From Akkermansia muciniphila (GTDB taxonomy: Bacteria > Verrucomicrobiota > Verrucomicrobiia > Limisphaerales > BJHT01), in the NCBI GenBank assembly GCA_945861535.1, contig CAMAUZ010000002.1, positions 1 through 64,000 of the forward strand: a stretch of DNA of 64,000 nucleotides, written 5' to 3'. Below the pieces are notes generated by a model, which saw only the letters and a program-made list of their open reading frames with translations, had not been told where the DNA came from and ran no database searches. Of the stretch, positions 42,069 through 50,446 are shown one piece after another. The position numbers and the translations under genes are program-made. Position 1 is the first letter of the stretch. Each line of letters starts with the position of its first letter.

Positions 42069-44096
42069 ATGAAAACCATCCCTTTCCCCAAAGATCAACT
42101 CCCCAAGGCGGTCGGCATCTGGATTCGCGTCTCGACCGAAGATCAGGCGCGGGGCGACAGTCCGGAACATCACGAGCGGCGTGCGCAAGCCTACGCCGAG
42201 TCGCGGGACTGGCACGTCAAGGAGGTGTATCGCTTGGCCGGCGTCAGCGGTAAGGACGTGCTTACCCATCCGGAAACCAAGCGGATGCTCGAAGACGTGC
42301 GCAAGGGACACATCACCGGCCTGATTTTCTCGAAGCTCGCCCGGCTGGCCCGGAACACCAAACAGCTCTTGGAGTTCGCCGACCTGTTCAAGGCGTCCGG
42401 GGCCGATCTCATTTCCTTGCAGGAGTGCATCGACACCTCGTCCTCGGCCGGCCGGTTCTTCTACACGATGATCGCCGCCATGGCCGAATGGGAGCGCGAG
42501 GAGATCGCCGACCGGGTGGCCGCCTCGGTGCCGATCCGCGCCCAGATGGGCAAGTCCCTCGGCGGCAGTGCGCCCTTCGGTTACCAATGGAAGGACAACC
42601 AACTCATCCCGCACGAACAAGAGGCCCCGGTGCGCAAGTTGATCCATGAGCTGTTTCTGGAATTACGCCGCAAGAAGGCGGTGGCCCGGGAACTCAACCA
42701 GCGCGGGTATCGCACCCGGAAAGGCGGACTGTGGACCGATACCGCCGTCGAGTGGCTGCTCCGCGATCCGTCGGCCAAGGGGCTGCACCGGAAGAACTAC
42801 GTCACGCACCGGCTGCCGGGCAAGCAGTGGGCGCTCAAGCCGGCGTCCGACACGATTCACTTTCCGATCCCGGCGTTGATTTCGGTGGAGACGTGGGAAA
42901 AAGCTTTCGCCCTGCTCGAAGAAGGACGCCTCAAACGGCAACGTCCGGCCAAGCGGACGGTGCATCTGTTCGCCGGGTTCGTGTATTGCGAATGCGGCAC
43001 CAAGATGTATGTCTCGTCCGACACCCCGAAATACCTCTGTCAGGAGTGCCGGAACAAGATTCCGATCGTGGACTTGGAAGCAATCTTCTACGAACAGCTG
43101 CGCGGCTACTTTTTGTCCGGCGAAGAAGTGGCCGGGTATCTCGGCAAAGCCGATGCCGCGCTCAAGGAAAGTGAGGAACTGGCGGTGACGCTGAAAGCGG
43201 AACGGGACGCCACCCAGAAGAAGATCGACCGCCTCTACGACGACTATGGGGCCGAACGGTTGACCGGCGACCAGTTCAACCGGCTGTTCCAACCGCTGGA
43301 CACCCGGATCAAACAGTTGGACGAAGAACTGCCCAAAGTGGAAGCCCGGGTGACGGTGCTCAAAGTTGACCACCTGTCGAGCGACCGGATTTTGACGGAA
43401 TCCAAAGACCTGTACGACCGCTGGCCGCTCTTGAACCACGACGAGAAGCGGCAAGTCGTTGAGGGCGTGACCGTAAAGATCGTCGTGGGGAAAGGAGAAG
43501 TGGCCATTAAACTGGCCTTTTTTCCCGGCTATGAAGACCTCGTAAATGAGCAAAGAACCGTGGGCGGGTGCGGTCCCCGGCTGGGGAGCGCACGTCGCTG
43601 GCGTGCGGTTTTCGGCGGCGCTCCGAAAACTCGTGCCACCCACATTTTCCCGCGGCGGCGGCGGAGGCAGACTGGGGAACGAGGGTTTGGGCGGGCCGCC
43701 CAAACCGGCACGCGGGCCGCGTGCGCTCCCCGGGTTTCTCGCGAGGGCGCGAAAAACTGCACCCGGGGGCGGGTGCGGTCCCCTAGCTTCGGGCTTCGCG
43801 TTGAAGTCGGCTCAGAGCCCTTTGACTTCCCACCCTTTGCGATAGGTGCGGCGGACGTATTGGTTGGCGTCGGGGTGGTTGGGGAATTTGAGGGTGGCGG
43901 CGTCCCACTCGAGGGTGGTCATGGGGAAGCGGCTGGCGACGCCACCGAGGAGGATGGTTTCGGTGAGGGGACCGGAGTAGCCGAAGTGGGCGGAGGTCTG
44001 GCCTTCGCCGCGGCAGGCGGAGACGAACTGACCCCAGTGATTGGCACCATCGACCTTGGGCATCTGGTAGTCTTTGAATTGTTCGACTGGGAATAG
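42069..44096 (+). CDS. Large serine recombinase, with unusual C-terminal read-through
   Basis: The first about 490 residues are a complete large serine recombinase. The catalytic serine S22 is in IWIRVSTEDQARGDS, and LARLARNTKQLLE and MAEWEREEIADRV are the resolvase motifs. Then come the recombinase domain, a zinc ribbon (CECGTKMYVSS and CQEC) and a coiled coil (about 375-425). It likely integrates or excises the element. After VNEQRTVGG (near 43550) the frame runs on for about 180 codons as low-complexity Arg/Gly-rich sequence, ending antisense to the Gfo/Idh gene. That tail is probably not native: the normal stop appears lost at the element boundary. The start at 42069 is preferred over a TTG at 42030. 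Confidence 0.88.
   Translation: MKTIPFPKDQLPKAVGIWIRVSTEDQARGDSPEHHERRAQAYAESRDWHVKEVYRLAGVSGKDVLTHPETKRMLEDVRKGHITGLIFSKLARLARNTKQLLEFADLFKASGADLISLQECIDTSSSAGRFFYTMIAAMAEWEREEIADRVAASVPIRAQMGKSLGGSAPFGYQWKDNQLIPHEQEAPVRKLIHELFLELRRKKAVARELNQRGYRTRKGGLWTDTAVEWLLRDPSAKGLHRKNYVTHRLPGKQWALKPASDTIHFPIPALISVETWEKAFALLEEGRLKRQRPAKRTVHLFAGFVYCECGTKMYVSSDTPKYLCQECRNKIPIVDLEAIFYEQLRGYFLSGEEVAGYLGKADAALKESEELAVTLKAERDATQKKIDRLYDDYGAERLTGDQFNRLFQPLDTRIKQLDEELPKVEARVTVLKVDHLSSDRILTESKDLYDRWPLLNHDEKRQVVEGVTVKIVVGKGEVAIKLAFFPGYEDLVNEQRTVGGCGPRLGSARRWRAVFGGAPKTRATHIFPRRRRRQTGERGFGRAAQTGTRAACAPRVSREGAKNCTRGRVRSPSFGLRVEVGSEPFDFPPFAIGAADVLVGVGVVGEFEGGGVPLEGGHGEAAGDATEEDGFGEGTGVAEVGGGLAFAAAGGDELTPVIGTIDLGHLVVFELFDWE
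43550..43811. repeat. Element boundary region with 17-bp direct repeat and inverted words
   Basis: The word GGGCGGGTGCGGTCCCC occurs at 43562-43578 and again at 43767-43783. The inverted pair GGGGAGCGCACG (43583) and CGTGCGCTCCCC (about 43718) lies between them, as does a small hairpin GTTTTCGGCGGCGCTCCGAAAAC. The recombinase frame passes through this region. It may be an attachment site or simply a dispersed repeat; no matching copy was found near the start of the operon. Confidence 0.5.
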
Positions 44097-45146
44097 CTGC
44101 GGGCGGGAGACATGGGGGAGGACCATGATGCCTTTGGTGCCGATGAAGATGGAGCCCTGGCCGGGGATTTTCTTGGCGTCGCCGACTTGGGAGAGGATGT
44201 CGGCGGGCGGGCGTTTGTCGCCGTCGTACCAGACTACTTTCACAGTCTTGCCATCGGTGTATTGGGTGCCGGGGAAGACGTAGTGGACGACGGCGCCGAG
44301 GCCCCAGTTGTGCGCGGTGGGGGCGGAGCCTTCGGAGCGGACGCTGAGGGGCGCGGTGACGCCGATGGCTTTGAAGACGGGGTCGTAGATGTGGCAGCCC
44401 ATGTCGCCGAAGGTGCCGGTGCCGAAGTCGAGGCGTTTGCGCCAGTTGCCGGGATGATAGTAGCCGCCGCCGATGAAGGGGCGTTCGGCGGTGACACCGA
44501 GCCAGAGGTCCCAGTTGAAATTCGCGGGCACGGGATCGACGCGGTCGGGGCGGGTGGAGGCGTCGCCCCAGGTTTTGTTGGACCAGGTGTGGACTTCTTT
44601 GACCTTGCCGATGACGCCGTCCTGGATCACACGCACGGCGAGGCGGTATTCGGCGCTGGAGTGGACCTGGATGCCCATCTGAGTGACGAGCTTGTTGTCG
44701 CGGGCGACTTCGGTGAGGCGGCGGGATTCGTAGATGTCGTGGGTGAGGGGTTTCTGGCCGTACACATGTTTGCCCAACTGGAGGCAGGCCATGCCGATGG
44801 GGGCGTGCATGTGGTCGGGCGTGGAGACGTTGACGGAGTGGAGGTCTTTCTCTTTGTCGAGGAGTTCGCGCCAGTCTTGGTAAACCTTGAGGTCGGGATA
44901 TTTCTTTTTCAGGCCCTCGGCGCGGGGGAGGTCCACGTCGGCGACGGCGACGAGTTTCACGTTGGGCTGGCCGGAGATGGCGCCGAGGTCCGCGCCGGCC
45001 ATGCCACCGGCGCCGAAGCTGGCGTGGAGCAACGCGCCGCTGGGCGGGGCGGAGATGAGGTGGCGGATGAAGAAGGGGGCGGTGACGCCGGCGACGCCGA
45101 GCTGTTGGAGAAAGGAGCGGCGGCTGGAACGAAGGGTGGATTTCAT
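43812..45146 (-). CDS. Tat-exported Gfo/Idh/MocA-family oxidoreductase
   Basis: A 444-residue protein. The N-terminus SSRRSFLQQLGVAG is a twin-arginine signal, so the enzyme acts in the periplasm. The Rossmann segment is divergent (LLHASFGAGGMAGADLGAIS) and is followed by VKLVAVADVDLPRAEGLKKK. Other family motifs are VNVSTPDHMHAPIGMACLQL, GKHVYGQKPLTH with the family Lys, and GTFGDMGCHIYDP with the substrate His. Members act on sugars, inositols or glycan parts with NAD(P). Its 3' end is overlapped antisense by the recombinase read-through. The substrate is unknown. Confidence 0.9.
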   Translation of the reverse strand: MKSTLRSSRRSFLQQLGVAGVTAPFFIRHLISAPPSGALLHASFGAGGMAGADLGAISGQPNVKLVAVADVDLPRAEGLKKKYPDLKVYQDWRELLDKEKDLHSVNVSTPDHMHAPIGMACLQLGKHVYGQKPLTHDIYESRRLTEVARDNKLVTQMGIQVHSSAEYRLAVRVIQDGVIGKVKEVHTWSNKTWGDASTRPDRVDPVPANFNWDLWLGVTAERPFIGGGYYHPGNWRKRLDFGTGTFGDMGCHIYDPVFKAIGVTAPLSVRSEGSAPTAHNWGLGAVVHYVFPGTQYTDGKTVKVVWYDGDKRPPADILSQVGDAKKIPGQGSIFIGTKGIMVLPHVSRPQLFPVEQFKDYQMPKVDGANHWGQFVSACRGEGQTSAHFGYSGPLTETILLGGVASRFPMTTLEWDAATLKFPNHPDANQYVRRTYRKGWEVKGL

Positions 45147-45365
45147 GGGGCGGAGGTTATCGGTGGGGGGAGGCGAGGCAAGCGGGGAAATGGGGGGAAA
45201 GGATGAATTATGAAGGATAAATTATGAATGGGGAACGGAGACCGTTCCGCAGGAGATGACAGAAAGATCGGGGACAGAAAAATGGGGGAAGGAAAGGAGC
45301 CGCTATTGCGAAGAGAGATACCGAGACTCGTCACTCGCCACCCGTCACGCATCACGCATCACGCG
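45147..45365. repeat. Short-tandem spacer with ATTATGAA and ATCACGC words
   Basis: About 220 bases between two minus-strand genes. It contains GAATTATGAAGGATAAATTATGAA (two ATTATGAA-type units near 45205-45230) and a run of CGTCACGCATCACGCATCAC units near 45338-45370. These simple repeats resemble those embedded in the kinase gene at 61146-61266 in style. It must also hold the promoter of the oxidoreductase gene. Confidence 0.5.
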
Positions 45366-46280
45366 TCACTCCGCTTCCAGCTCGGCCAGGAGCAGCGGGT
45401 CGTTGAGCGCCGCGGCGGCGAAGGCTTGGTCGATCTGCGCGGGGGTGCGGCCACCGATGAGTACGGTGGCGATTTGCGGCTGGTGGAGCGCCCACGCGAG
45501 CGCCAGCTCGACTTGCGGGCGACCGGTGCGGGCGGCCACTGCTTCGAGGCGCGCGAGGCGGCGGAAGGCGGCGTCTTGGAAATAGAGCGGCTGGTGGCCG
45601 GGGATCAGCTCGAAGCGGGAGCCGGGCTGCACGCCGGCGCGATGTTTGCCGGTCAGGAAACCCGCGCCGAGCGGGCTGAAGGTCATGATCGCGATGCCCG
45701 CCGCGGCGCAGAGTTGCTTCAACTCGGTGTCCACGCCGCGGATCGCGAGGTTGTGATTGTTTTGCAAAACGCGGAGCGGTGTCAGCCCGAGGGCGTGCTG
45801 TTGGTGGAGTACAAGGGCGAGTTGTTCGGCGGTGAAGTTGCTCCCGCCGAGGGCGCGGACTTTTCCCGTGCGCACGAGGGCATCGAGGGCCGTCAAGGCG
45901 GCCGGTGTTTCCGCGCTGGCATCCCAGCGGTGCAGGAAAAGCAGATCGAGCGACGCGCGCCCGAGCCGCGCCAGACTGCCGGCGACGGACGCCGCGATGT
46001 TCTCGGGTGTGTAGGGCGGCAACAGTTTTGTCGCCACCACGAGCGCGGCTGGGTCCGGCTGGCGCGCGGCCAGCCACGCACCCACCACGCGCTCGGAGGC
46101 CCCGTCGGCGTAGGCCGCGGCGGTGTCGAAGACGGTGATGCCGCGCGCCCAGGCGTGATCCATCATCGCGAACGAAGCCGCCTGATCGATCTCGCGGCCG
46201 AACGTCACGCATCCGAGTCCGAGGGGACTGAGTCGCGGGCCGGGGTCGGGGTTCAGCGGAGGCGAGGGGGCAGTTATCAC
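45366..46280 (-). CDS. Aldo/keto reductase
   Basis: A 304-residue (beta/alpha)8 barrel NADPH enzyme. The catalytic set is visible: Asp in GITVFDTAAAYADGASERVV with the Tyr a few residues on, Lys in ALVVATKLLPP, and His in LDLLFLHRWDA. The nucleotide-binding loop is FSPLGAGFLTGK, and the C-terminus has IATVLIGGRTPAQIDQAF. It begins with a GTG at 46280. The substrate is unknown; AKRs reduce a wide range of carbonyls. The gene stands alone on the minus strand, close to the Gfo/Idh gene. Confidence 0.9.
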   Translation of the reverse strand: MITAPSPPLNPDPGPRLSPLGLGCVTFGREIDQAASFAMMDHAWARGITVFDTAAAYADGASERVVGAWLAARQPDPAALVVATKLLPPYTPENIAASVAGSLARLGRASLDLLFLHRWDASAETPAALTALDALVRTGKVRALGGSNFTAEQLALVLHQQHALGLTPLRVLQNNHNLAIRGVDTELKQLCAAAGIAIMTFSPLGAGFLTGKHRAGVQPGSRFELIPGHQPLYFQDAAFRRLARLEAVAARTGRPQVELALAWALHQPQIATVLIGGRTPAQIDQAFAAAALNDPLLLAELEAE

Positions 46281-46519
46281 GGCGGAAAGAGTGGTGGCAT
46301 CGGCGCGGAAATGTCGCGTGGGAAAGTGGATTGGAGCGAAGGAATTGACGCCGCAATGGGTGAAGACTGGACCAGTGCAGCGGGAGCGGGGCGTTTACGC
46401 CGCTTCACAGTCCGCAGGTCGCGGCGCGAGCGGACACGCCAGGACGCAGCACGTTGAAGCGGCATAAATGCCGCGCGCCACGGGCGCGCAAATGCGCTTT
46501 CCGCCGCCCTCGTGCCTGC

Positions 46520-46532
46520 TACACTCGGTGCA
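46520..46532 (+). promoter_or_regulatory. -10 box placed for a leaderless transcript (hydrolase)
   Basis: TACACT at 46520-46525 is followed by CGGTGC and then the ATG at 46532. With a normal 6-7 base gap from the -10 box, transcription would start at the ATG itself. No Shine-Dalgarno site is present. The -35 region is weak. The same TACACT-to-ATG layout precedes the TIR-domain gene at 47823. Confidence 0.5.
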
Positions 46533-47428
46533 TGATTCGCCTGCTCACCCGCGCCTTGCCGGCGCTGCTCCTCGCTCTCACCGCCGTGCTCGCCGTCGCC
46601 CAGGACGCGAGTTTCACTCGCACCGAAGATGTCATCTACGGTCGCAAATTCGGCGTGGCGCTGACGCTGGATGTTTTCCAACCGACTGCGACCAACAACG
46701 GTTGCGCCGTGATCTACATGGTCAGCGGCGGCTGGTTTTCGTCGCACGACAATGTTCGGCCCGCCGGCTACAAGGCCTTCCTCGACCGCGGCTACACGGT
46801 GTTCGCCGTCGTTCACGGGTCGCAGCCCAAGTTCACCATCCTTGAGGTCACGCAGGACATTCACCGCGCCATCCGCTTCATCCGCAGCAACGCGGCGAAA
46901 TGGAAAGTGGACCCCGACAAGTTCGGCATCACCGGCGGCAGCGCGGGCGGACATCTTTCGCTCACGATGGGCACGCAGGGCGGCCCCGGCAAAGCGGATG
47001 CCAAAGACCCCATCGACCGCGCCAGCAGCACCGTCCAGGCCGTCGCGTGCTTTTTTCCTCCGACCGATTTCCTCAACTACGGCACGCCCGGTGAGGATGC
47101 CGTCGGCGTCGGCACGTTGAAGAACTTCAAGGCCGCCTTTGGTCCGCGCTCTGACACCGAGGAAGGTCGCAAGGCCCTCGGTCGCGAGATTTCGCCGATC
47201 TATTTCATCACCGCGAAAACCGCGCCCTCGCTCATCATCCACGGCGACGCCGACAAGCTCGTCCCTTACCAGCAGGCCGAATCCTTCGTGGCCAAGGCGA
47301 AGGAAGCGGGCGCGACCGCCCGGCTCATCAACCGCCCCGGCAAGGTCCACGGCTGGCCCGAAATGGGCGCCGACCAACTCCTCTTCGCCGACTGGTTCGA
47401 CCAGCATCTGCGCGGTCTCAAGCCGTAA
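46532..47428 (+). CDS. Exported alpha/beta hydrolase (esterase-like)
   Basis: A 298-residue protein with a signal peptide (MIRLLTRALPALLLALTAVL, cleavage near AVAQ). The hydrolase fold shows the nucleophile elbow GGSAGGHLSL, the acid in LIIHGDADKLVPYQQ, and His in GKVHGWPEM. The oxyanion region is VIYMVSGGWFSSHDN. This resembles the BD-FAE/acetyl-xylan esterase-like group that removes ester groups from polysaccharides. The substrate is not shown. The start is set at 46532, 26 codons inside a longer frame, because the signal peptide and the -10 box fit there. Confidence 0.88.
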   Translation: MIRLLTRALPALLLALTAVLAVAQDASFTRTEDVIYGRKFGVALTLDVFQPTATNNGCAVIYMVSGGWFSSHDNVRPAGYKAFLDRGYTVFAVVHGSQPKFTILEVTQDIHRAIRFIRSNAAKWKVDPDKFGITGGSAGGHLSLTMGTQGGPGKADAKDPIDRASSTVQAVACFFPPTDFLNYGTPGEDAVGVGTLKNFKAAFGPRSDTEEGRKALGREISPIYFITAKTAPSLIIHGDADKLVPYQQAESFVAKAKEAGATARLINRPGKVHGWPEMGADQLLFADWFDQHLRGLKP

Positions 47429-47822
47429 TCTGGGCGGGAGCGGAGCGCGACCGGTCCCAGATCGCAGCGCGTGAGGGGGAATGGGGCGCCGGAAATTGGC
47501 AATGTCCGGCGCCCGGCGGGCTGGCCGACCGTCGGAGCAACCGCAATAGTTGGCGCGCGGAGCACCAGCCGCGGCAGGTTGACCGCAGGGGACGCGTCGG
47601 ATTTCAAGGAGGGCCTCGACGAATTCGGGGCCGCTGCGGCTGGTCCTCGGCGGACACAGCCGCGCTCCTTCGGTTGCGGCTCCGCCGCCCTGGGCTCATC
47701 GGCTCTCTGTGGTCCCTCGGGATTAGCGACTGCACAGACACGGATTAGTCAGTCGGGAGCCGACGCGAGGCTGCTTTTCCACCGCTTGCCGCGCGGCTTT
47801 GGCGCCGCCTACACTCGCGGCC
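47429..47822. other. Spacer with a 10-bp stem and a dispersed 16-mer
   Basis: This 394-bp gap has no convincing gene. A stem GGGCGCCGGA/TCCGGCGCCC (47484-47514, loop of 11) may end the hydrolase transcript but has no T-tract. The 16-mer GAGCGCGACCGGTCCC (47443-47458) also occurs at 63705-63720. The end of the gap carries the promoter for the TIR gene. Confidence 0.5.
47786..47822 (+). promoter_or_regulatory. Promoter for a leaderless transcript (TIR gene)
   Basis: TTGCCG (47786-47791) and TACACT (47810-47815) are 18 bases apart, and the ATG follows the -10 box by seven bases, at 47823. Transcription starting at the ATG would leave no leader for a ribosome-binding site, and none is seen. Confidence 0.55.
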
Positions 47823-48797
47823 ATGCCGCTGATCTTCATGAGCTATCGCCGCGATGACTGCGCCGGTCATGCTGGCCGGCTTTACGACCGGCTGCGCGAG
47901 CACTTCGGCCCCGACAATATTTTTCGCGACATCGACACCATCGAGCCGGGGCAGGATTTTGTGGACGCCATTGAAACGGCCGTTGGCGCGTGTCCGGCGG
48001 TCGTGGTCCTGATCGGCAAACAATGGGCGAGCATCAAGGACGCGGCCGGTCGCCGCCGGCTCGACGCTCCCGAGGATTTCGTCCGGCTCGAGGTCGCCGC
48101 CGCGCTCCAGCGCAAGGTTCGCGTCGTCCCGGTCCTGCTCCAAGGTGCGACGATGCCCGCCGTGGCCGAGCTGCCCGAACCGCTCGCCCGGCTCGCCCGC
48201 CTCAACGCGATCGAAGTCAGCGACACCCGCTGGGATTTTGATGTGGGCCGCCTGATCGACGTGCTGGACAAAGTCCTCGGCCATGCGCCGGGCACGCGCA
48301 CACCCGCTGGCCTCGCACCCGGGTCATCCGCGCCCGGCACGCGCGGCACCGGCGATGGCGGGCCGGCTTCGGGCAGCGGCCCGGCCCGCGGCACGGGTGA
48401 CGGCCGGGTGCCGTTCGCTCCCGGTTCGCCGCCCCAATCGGCCGCCGCCCCGCCGATCCTCGGACGCCCCGGGCAGATCGCGCCGGCGCAGCTCTCGGCC
48501 GCGGATTTCGTGGGCCGCTGGCGGTTCGAGGACTCGGCGGTGATCAAGAGTTTTATCGATGCTGAGTTTCACCCCGACGGCGCCTGTCAGGGCGCGCAAA
48601 CAGCGGCGGCGCTGGGCTTCACCATTAATTTCAGCGGTCAATGGAGCTACCTGCCCGCGGCCCAACTCCTGCAAGTCCAGGGATTGATCGGGGGTTTTCA
48701 GCCGTTCAGTTTCGCCGTCATGATTCAAGCCAGCGCGCCCAACGGATTCCAAGGTCTGGGTCAGGATGGCCTGGTTTACACGCTGCAACGGGTGTGA
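47823..48797 (+). CDS. TIR-domain protein with C-terminal beta-rich domain
   Basis: A 324-residue protein. Residues 1-140 are a bacterial TIR domain: LIFMSYRRDDCAGHAGRLYD at the start, FRDIDTIEPGQDFVDAIE, CPAVVVLIGKQWA, and DFVRLEVAAALQRKVRVVPV, whose E90 is the position of the catalytic Glu in NAD-cleaving TIR enzymes. A Pro/Gly-rich linker (about 160-225) leads to a C-terminal domain with FVGRWRFEDSAVIKSFIDAE and GFTINFSGQWSYLPA, a small beta-structure I cannot name. It may act in signalling or phage defence by NAD cleavage, but no partner (STAND, SIR2, cyclase) is nearby. The YacG gene follows. Confidence 0.85.
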   Translation: MPLIFMSYRRDDCAGHAGRLYDRLREHFGPDNIFRDIDTIEPGQDFVDAIETAVGACPAVVVLIGKQWASIKDAAGRRRLDAPEDFVRLEVAAALQRKVRVVPVLLQGATMPAVAELPEPLARLARLNAIEVSDTRWDFDVGRLIDVLDKVLGHAPGTRTPAGLAPGSSAPGTRGTGDGGPASGSGPARGTGDGRVPFAPGSPPQSAAAPPILGRPGQIAPAQLSAADFVGRWRFEDSAVIKSFIDAEFHPDGACQGAQTAAALGFTINFSGQWSYLPAAQLLQVQGLIGGFQPFSFAVMIQASAPNGFQGLGQDGLVYTLQRV

Positions 48798-48860
48798 AAT
48801 TCGCCGATGTTTTTTCGTGCCGGGGGCTGATCGAGCCTGGCTGGCACACGCGATGTTAAG

Positions 48861-49079
48861 ATGAGCGGCCCGACCTCCAGCAAGTGTCCGACGTGCAAGA
48901 AGTCTGGTGATTGGTTCGCCGCGCCGTTCGGGCCGTTCTGTTCGCGGCGGTGCAAGCTGGTCGATCTGGGCAAGTGGTTCGCGGAGGAGCACGCCATCTC
49001 GGAGCCGCTGCGGCCGGACCATTTCGATGGCTGCGAGGAATTGCCGCCGGGCATCGACCCGGACCGGCCGGAGGAGTGA
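48861..49079 (+). CDS. yacG: YacG-like DNA gyrase inhibitor (zinc protein)
   Basis: A 72-residue protein with a four-Cys zinc site: C9 and C12 in [10 protein letters not shown]27 and C31 in [15 protein letters not shown]. The pattern C-x2-C-x14-C-x3-C followed by [12 protein letters not shown] is the YacG family. YacG binds GyrB and limits gyrase activity in E. coli (family knowledge). It lies alone after the TIR gene with a 63-base gap. Confidence 0.93.
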   Translation: MSGPTSSKCPTCKKSGDWFAAPFGPFCSRRCKLVDLGKWFAEEHAISEPLRPDHFDGCEELPPGIDPDRPEE

Positions 49080-49161
49080 CCCGAGGCCGGATCATCAGGC
49101 CGGAAATCTGACTCCCACCAGCGCGCGCCCGCTGGTTTCCATCCCCAGCCCAGCGGGCGAA

Positions 49162-49345
49162 CGACAATAGCCCAGCACTTCAGTGCTGGGTCCGCCGCGG
49201 GAGTGAATCAGGTCCCGGCAGGGACGAAAGAAACGTCGCGCCGATGACTCGGTCGTCCCTGCCGGGACTTGCCAGTTCCCCGGTCGCCAACTCAGCACTG
49301 AAGTGCTGGGCTATTATCGGTCGTCCCGGCGGGACTGCATCAACG
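49162..49345. repeat. Palindromic element with nested inverted repeats (family D)
   Basis: The ends AATAGCCCAGCACTTCAG (from 49166) and CTGAAGTGCTGGGCTATT (to 49315) are reverse complements, and each contains the palindrome CAGCACTTCAGTGCTG. Inside, GTCCCGGCAGGGACGA (49211) pairs with TCGTCCCTGCCGGGAC (49249). It lies between YacG and the aldolase gene; the rest of 49080-49480 has no gene. Confidence 0.75.
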
Positions 49346-49480
49346 CGCACCGATCGTTGCAGGAAACTGAGATGCACCCGCCTGTCCAAGACTTCCAGAA
49401 ATAGTGTTTTCATTTCGGGAGCGGCTCTTAAACTTCGCGGCTGGTTGTGCGGTCTCGTTAAATCTTAAAGCTGAAAAATT

Positions 49481-50446
49481 ATGCCTCTGACACATACCCG
49501 AGAATTGTTCTCCAAGGCCTTGAAGGGCAAATACGCCCTGGGCGCGTTCAACGTGAACAACATGGAGCTGCTCCAGGCCATCGTGGAGGCCTGCGAGGAG
49601 GAGAAGGCACCGGTGATGCTCCAGATTTCCAAGGGCGCGCGGCAGTATGCGAACCCGGTGTATCTGAAGAAACTGATCGAGGCGGCGGTGAGCGTGACGA
49701 CGATCCCGATTGCAGTGCATTTGGATCACGGGGATTCGTTCGAGCTGTGCAAGGAGTGCATCGACGAGGGGTTCACGAGCGTGATGATTGATGCGAGCCA
49801 CGAGTCGTTCGAGAAGAACGTCGAGGTGTGCCGCAAGGTGGTGGATTACGCGCACAAGCATAACTGCGTGGTCGAGGGCGAGCTGGGGATGCTCGTGGGC
49901 GCGCAGCACGACGACGGCGAGGAGGGCGGCGGGTATTCCAAGGGCGGGTGTTACACGCATCCGGACGAGGCGGTGGATTTTGTGCGGAAGTCGGGGGTGG
50001 ATTCGCTGGCGGTGGCGATTGGGAATTCGCACGGGGCGTACAAGTTCAAGGGCGAGCAGCATCTGGATCTCGAGCGGCTCAAGGCGATCAAGAAGGCGTT
50101 GCTGGAGGCGGGCCTCGGGGATTATCCGCTGGTGCTGCACGGGGCCTCGAGCGTGCCGAAGGACCTGGCGCAGGAGATCAACAAATACGGCGGCAAGATG
50201 GGCGAGGACACGGCGGGCGTGCCCGAGGCGGACATCGAGATCGCGCGGCGCGTGGGCTGCACCAAGGTGAACATCGACACCGATCTGCGCATGGCGATGA
50301 CGGCGGCAATCCGCAAGGTGCTGGCGGAGAATCCGAAGGAGTTCGATCCGCGCAAGTATCTGGCGCCGGCGCGGACGAAGGTGAAGGAACTGGTGCGGCA
50401 CAAGCTGCGCAATGTGCTGTGCTGCGCGGGGCACGCGTTCGACTGA
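49481..50446 (+). CDS. fba: Class II fructose-1,6-bisphosphate aldolase
   Basis: A 321-residue zinc enzyme cleaving fructose 1,6-bisphosphate in glycolysis and gluconeogenesis. The zinc and catalytic sites are clear: H80, D82 and H83 in VHLDHGDSFELC, IDASHESFEKNV, VEGELGMLVG, IGNSHGAYKF with a zinc His, LVLHGASSVP with the third zinc His, and the phosphate site NIDTDLRMAMT. Length and motifs match the family. The start at ATG 49481 gives the usual N-terminus (PLTHTRELFSKALKGKYA). It stands alone; a 26-bp stem-loop lies 215 bases downstream. Confidence 0.96.
   Translation: MPLTHTRELFSKALKGKYALGAFNVNNMELLQAIVEACEEEKAPVMLQISKGARQYANPVYLKKLIEAAVSVTTIPIAVHLDHGDSFELCKECIDEGFTSVMIDASHESFEKNVEVCRKVVDYAHKHNCVVEGELGMLVGAQHDDGEEGGGYSKGGCYTHPDEAVDFVRKSGVDSLAVAIGNSHGAYKFKGEQHLDLERLKAIKKALLEAGLGDYPLVLHGASSVPKDLAQEINKYGGKMGEDTAGVPEADIEIARRVGCTKVNIDTDLRMAMTAAIRKVLAENPKEFDPRKYLAPARTKVKELVRHKLRNVLCCAGHAFD

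Noticed and set aside
44112-45206. 364-codon plus-strand frame
   Set aside because: It is antisense to the Gfo/Idh gene and made of Gly/Val/Asp-rich residues.
47484-47514. Terminator after the hydrolase gene
   Set aside because: The 10-bp stem has no T-tract on either strand, so it is reported only as a stem.
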